This document shows positions 62,512 through 64,000 of a DNA stretch of 64,000 nucleotides, one piece after another (the first letter of the stretch is position 1; the number at the start of each line of letters is the position of its first letter). This DNA is from Mycobacterium gastri (GTDB lineage: Bacteria > Actinomycetota > Actinomycetes > Mycobacteriales > Mycobacteriaceae): the NCBI RefSeq assembly GCF_002102175.1, contig NZ_LQOX01000147.1, forward strand, positions 93,967 through 157,966, read 5' to 3'. A program made the translations under genes and the position numbers. The notes beneath the pieces are model-generated. The model was given only the letters and a program-made list of their open reading frames with translations. It searched no databases and had not been told where the DNA came from.

Positions 62512-63384
62512 TCAATACCCCTTAGGTGTTCGGCGAGGATCGGCCTGCTGAATCCGATCAGCCAAATTCGACGCATCGGCGGCCACGCCGTAGTGGCCGC
62601 GCGCATAGTTGATGAACGCACACGCCTGGGCAACCAGGTCGTGAATGTCGGTCGACGTCCCCGGCTGGTGATAGCTCGCGAACGTCGGAGCGATGAACTG
62701 CCAAGCGCCCTTGCTGGGCGTGCCCTTTGCAGCGTTTGAATCCCAGTGGTTTTCGGCGTTGGGATTGTAGTTGGACTCGCGCCGTGCCACGAGATCCATA
62801 CCACGGGTCCACCTGGCTCGTGCGACGGGGTCGTGAATACCCTTGATGTCCAAGGCTTCTTGAATTGCGGCCGATACCGCTGCGCGTCCGCTGAGTGTGG
62901 TTTCGTAGTGCCTTCTTCTTGCTGTCCGCAGGTACTGCAACCGCCGCAGCCGCACTGCATGCAGCCGTGCCCGCGCTTTCGACCGCGCAATGTGTCGATG
63001 CTGGGCTCGTAGCCGTGCCACCATCCGGGCCATCGCCTCGCGCCGGCCCAGTGGAGTGTCAACGGACGGCATGACATCGGCCTTCGCGGCGTCCAGGATC
63101 GCGCGCGTCACGGTGCCGGCGTGCGCGTGATCGGCCTGGGCTGCTGCGGTGATCTGCGCCAGCTCCGCATCGGTGTCGGCCAACCGGCGCAGCACCCGCA
63201 CCGAGGCATCGGACCGGTTTGCCGCGACGGGCGGGTGGGCTACCGTCGCCTGCCGTATTGCGTCGGCGTGCGCCTGGACGCGTGCTGGGGCGCTGCCTAT
63301 GGCAGCCGGCGTGGCGCGGCGCGCGAACAGGCGGTGACCGCGGGATAGAGCGGCTATTGCCTGCGCGGTCACGGGGTCAGTCAA
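62512..63384 (-). CDS. Transglycosylase-like (SLT) protein at the ESX-2 end (Rv3896c type)
   Basis: The 290-residue product corresponds to Rv3896c (about 302). The N-terminal 190 residues are Arg- and Ala-rich helices. The C-terminal 95 residues look like a lysozyme/SLT transglycosylase domain: ESNYNPNAENHWDSNAAKG gives the family turn, with Glu203 as candidate catalytic residue, and GAWQFIAPTFASY follows. Such an enzyme could open peptidoglycan for the secretion machine. There is no signal peptide, so export may be by ESX itself. It starts with TTG at 63384, which overlaps the stop of the small upstream frame (TTGA). Confidence 0.8.
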   Translation of the reverse strand: MTDPVTAQAIAALSRGHRLFARRATPAAIGSAPARVQAHADAIRQATVAHPPVAANRSDASVRVLRRLADTDAELAQITAAAQADHAHAGTVTRAILDAAKADVMPSVDTPLGRREAMARMVARLRAQHRHIARSKARARLHAVRLRRLQYLRTARRRHYETTLSGRAAVSAAIQEALDIKGIHDPVARARWTRGMDLVARRESNYNPNAENHWDSNAAKGTPSKGAWQFIAPTFASYHQPGTSTDIHDLVAQACAFINYARGHYGVAADASNLADRIQQADPRRTPKGY

Positions 63385-63542
63385 CGATGCTCCTGTGTTC
63401 GAAGCCGAGCGAGGTCGTCGGCCCGCCGGCGTCTACCGGCTCCGTCGCCGGCAAGCCCGACTGCCGTTTGTGTCAAATCCGTCGGTGGCGGGCCCGGCAG
63501 TTCGCCGGTCGCGACTTGGCGCACCGGATCGGAAACAAACAT
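63381..63542 (-). CDS. Small 53-residue protein overlapping the Rv3896c-type gene
   Basis: The frame MFVSDPVRQVATGELPGP to RLRTQEHR has an ATG at 63542. Its TGA overlaps the TTG start of the transglycosylase-like gene, the usual sign of translational coupling. The chain is charged and probably disordered, with no known domain. It may be a real ESX-2 accessory peptide or the remnant of a longer gene (the Rv3897c position). Confidence 0.45.
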   Translation of the reverse strand: MFVSDPVRQVATGELPGPPPTDLTQTAVGLAGDGAGRRRRADDLARLRTQEHR

Positions 63543-63549
63543 TGAGCCA

Positions 63550-63638
63550 CTACTCCCGCAACTTCTGGTCAGCGAACGCCCACGCCAGGCCGACGGCATC
63601 CACCAGAATGCCCGGAACGTCGGCTCGCTCGTGTAGAG
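63550..63638 (-). pseudogene. Short C-terminal gene remnant upstream of the small ESX-2 frame
   Basis: A frame ending in TAG 63550-63552 reads ERADVPGILVDAVG then LAWAFADQKLRE. It has coding character but is cut off by an in-frame TGA about 30 codons upstream and has no good start. It ends 8 bp before the next ATG. It is probably the decayed end of a gene at the Rv3897c/Rv3898c position. Confidence 0.3.
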
Positions 63639-64000
63639 CAGGGTAGCGTCAAAGCAACTCTCCGCGCCATTCGATCGACCCGGCAGGGGTTGTGTAATGG
63701 CATCACGGCCATGACGTTACTTCGGCTACCACGACCCGACTACTCACCCTGTTCTTGGTGTTCGTAGCGGTACGCCCTATTCATCGAATTGAGTTGGCGA
63801 TCCAATTTGGCCTGGCCCAATTTGGATGGCGTTGGACGTGTTGTGTCTGTTGCCGGCGAGCCGACAAATTGCGCATGAGGCAAGACGTTACTTTCTATCC
63901 CCGGTTGAACGCCGGCGCCGCATTGTCATTTGCCACCGGGAAGGGACCACTGGTTTGCCACCAGCTAGGGACCACCTGTTTGGCTCAGCGAGCATGATGT
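63639..64000. other. 362-bp stretch at the window end without a supported gene
   Basis: No gene is supported. The stretch is less GC-rich than the ESX loci and contains a 25-bp tandem repeat near its end (63929-63978). Confidence 0.5.
63929..63978. repeat. Two tandem copies of a 25-bp unit at the window end
   Basis: Copy 1 (63929-63953) and copy 2 (63954-63978) share TTTGCCACC, then GGGACCAC, with about five differences. A further TTTG begins at 63979. The structure resembles the multiple terminal repeats at ends of IS21-family elements, but no transposase is in the window. Confidence 0.6.

Noticed and set aside
1..64000. CRISPR arrays, tRNA or rRNA genes, complete insertion sequences, prophage genes
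   Set aside because: I looked for regular spaced repeats, tRNA-like cloverleaf ends and transposase motifs and found none I could support.

Overview
The window comes from a slow-growing pathogenic Mycobacterium closely related to the M. tuberculosis complex. GC content is high throughout. Gene order follows the M. tuberculosis block Rv3848 to Rv3896c almost one for one, and many products (EspR, EthA, EsxA, EsxB, EsxC, EccA1, EccB1, EccD1, MycP1, MycP2, EspG1, EspG2) have the lengths I remember for H37Rv. Several differences show it is not H37Rv itself: a vapBC pair inside ESX-2, an extra LLM-type oxidoreductase gene, a full-length Rv3857c-type membrane protein, longer EspE/EspI/EspK low-complexity regions, and decayed SRPBCC and DinB-like sequences. 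I cannot name the species from the sequence alone; a relative such as the M. kansasii, lacus, riyadhense or szulgai group is plausible. Comparisons with H37Rv are from memory, not from a search.

Layout. 1-3.7 kb: the end of a Gdt1/UPF0016 transporter, the ESX regulator espR, two small conserved genes (Rv3850 and Rv3851 types), the lysine-rich histone-like hns and rraA. 3.7-6 kb: the divergent ethionamide activator/repressor pair ethA/ethR. 6-8.5 kb: a decayed DinB-like tail, a PHP-domain protein, a membrane protein and an LLM oxidoreductase. 8.8-14.9 kb: glutamate synthase gltBD. 15.6-18 kb: a MinD/EspI-like ATPase (Rv3860 type), an SRPBCC pseudogene, and whiB6 with a clear intrinsic terminator.

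18.4-44.6 kb is a complete ESX-1 type VII secretion locus: Rv3863, espE-espF-espG1-espH-eccA1-eccB1-eccCa1-eccCb1-PE35-PPE68-esxB-esxA-espI-eccD1-espJ on the plus strand, then espK, espL-espB and mycP1-eccE1 on the minus strand. 44.7-63.4 kb is a complete ESX-2 locus on the minus strand, transcribed Rv3896c-eccB2-eccC2, then vapBC, then PE36-PPE69-esxD-esxC-espG2-Rv3888c-eccD2-mycP2-eccE2-eccA2.

How they work together. EccB, EccC, EccD and EccE form the membrane channel. MycP is the anchored protease. EccA is the cytosolic AAA+ ATPase and EspG the PE/PPE chaperone. EsxA/EsxB, EsxC/EsxD, PE/PPE proteins and Esp proteins are substrates. EspR and WhiB6 are the transcriptional regulators of ESX-1. 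The two loci are paralogous. Both have a strong stem-loop just after the second esx gene and about 30 nt before the next gene. The most unusual points are the TA module splitting ESX-2 with its tandem-repeat upstream region, the loss of the P-loop lysine in the ESX-2 MinD-like protein, the paired esx hairpins, and a heptamer cluster in the whiB6 divergent promoter region.
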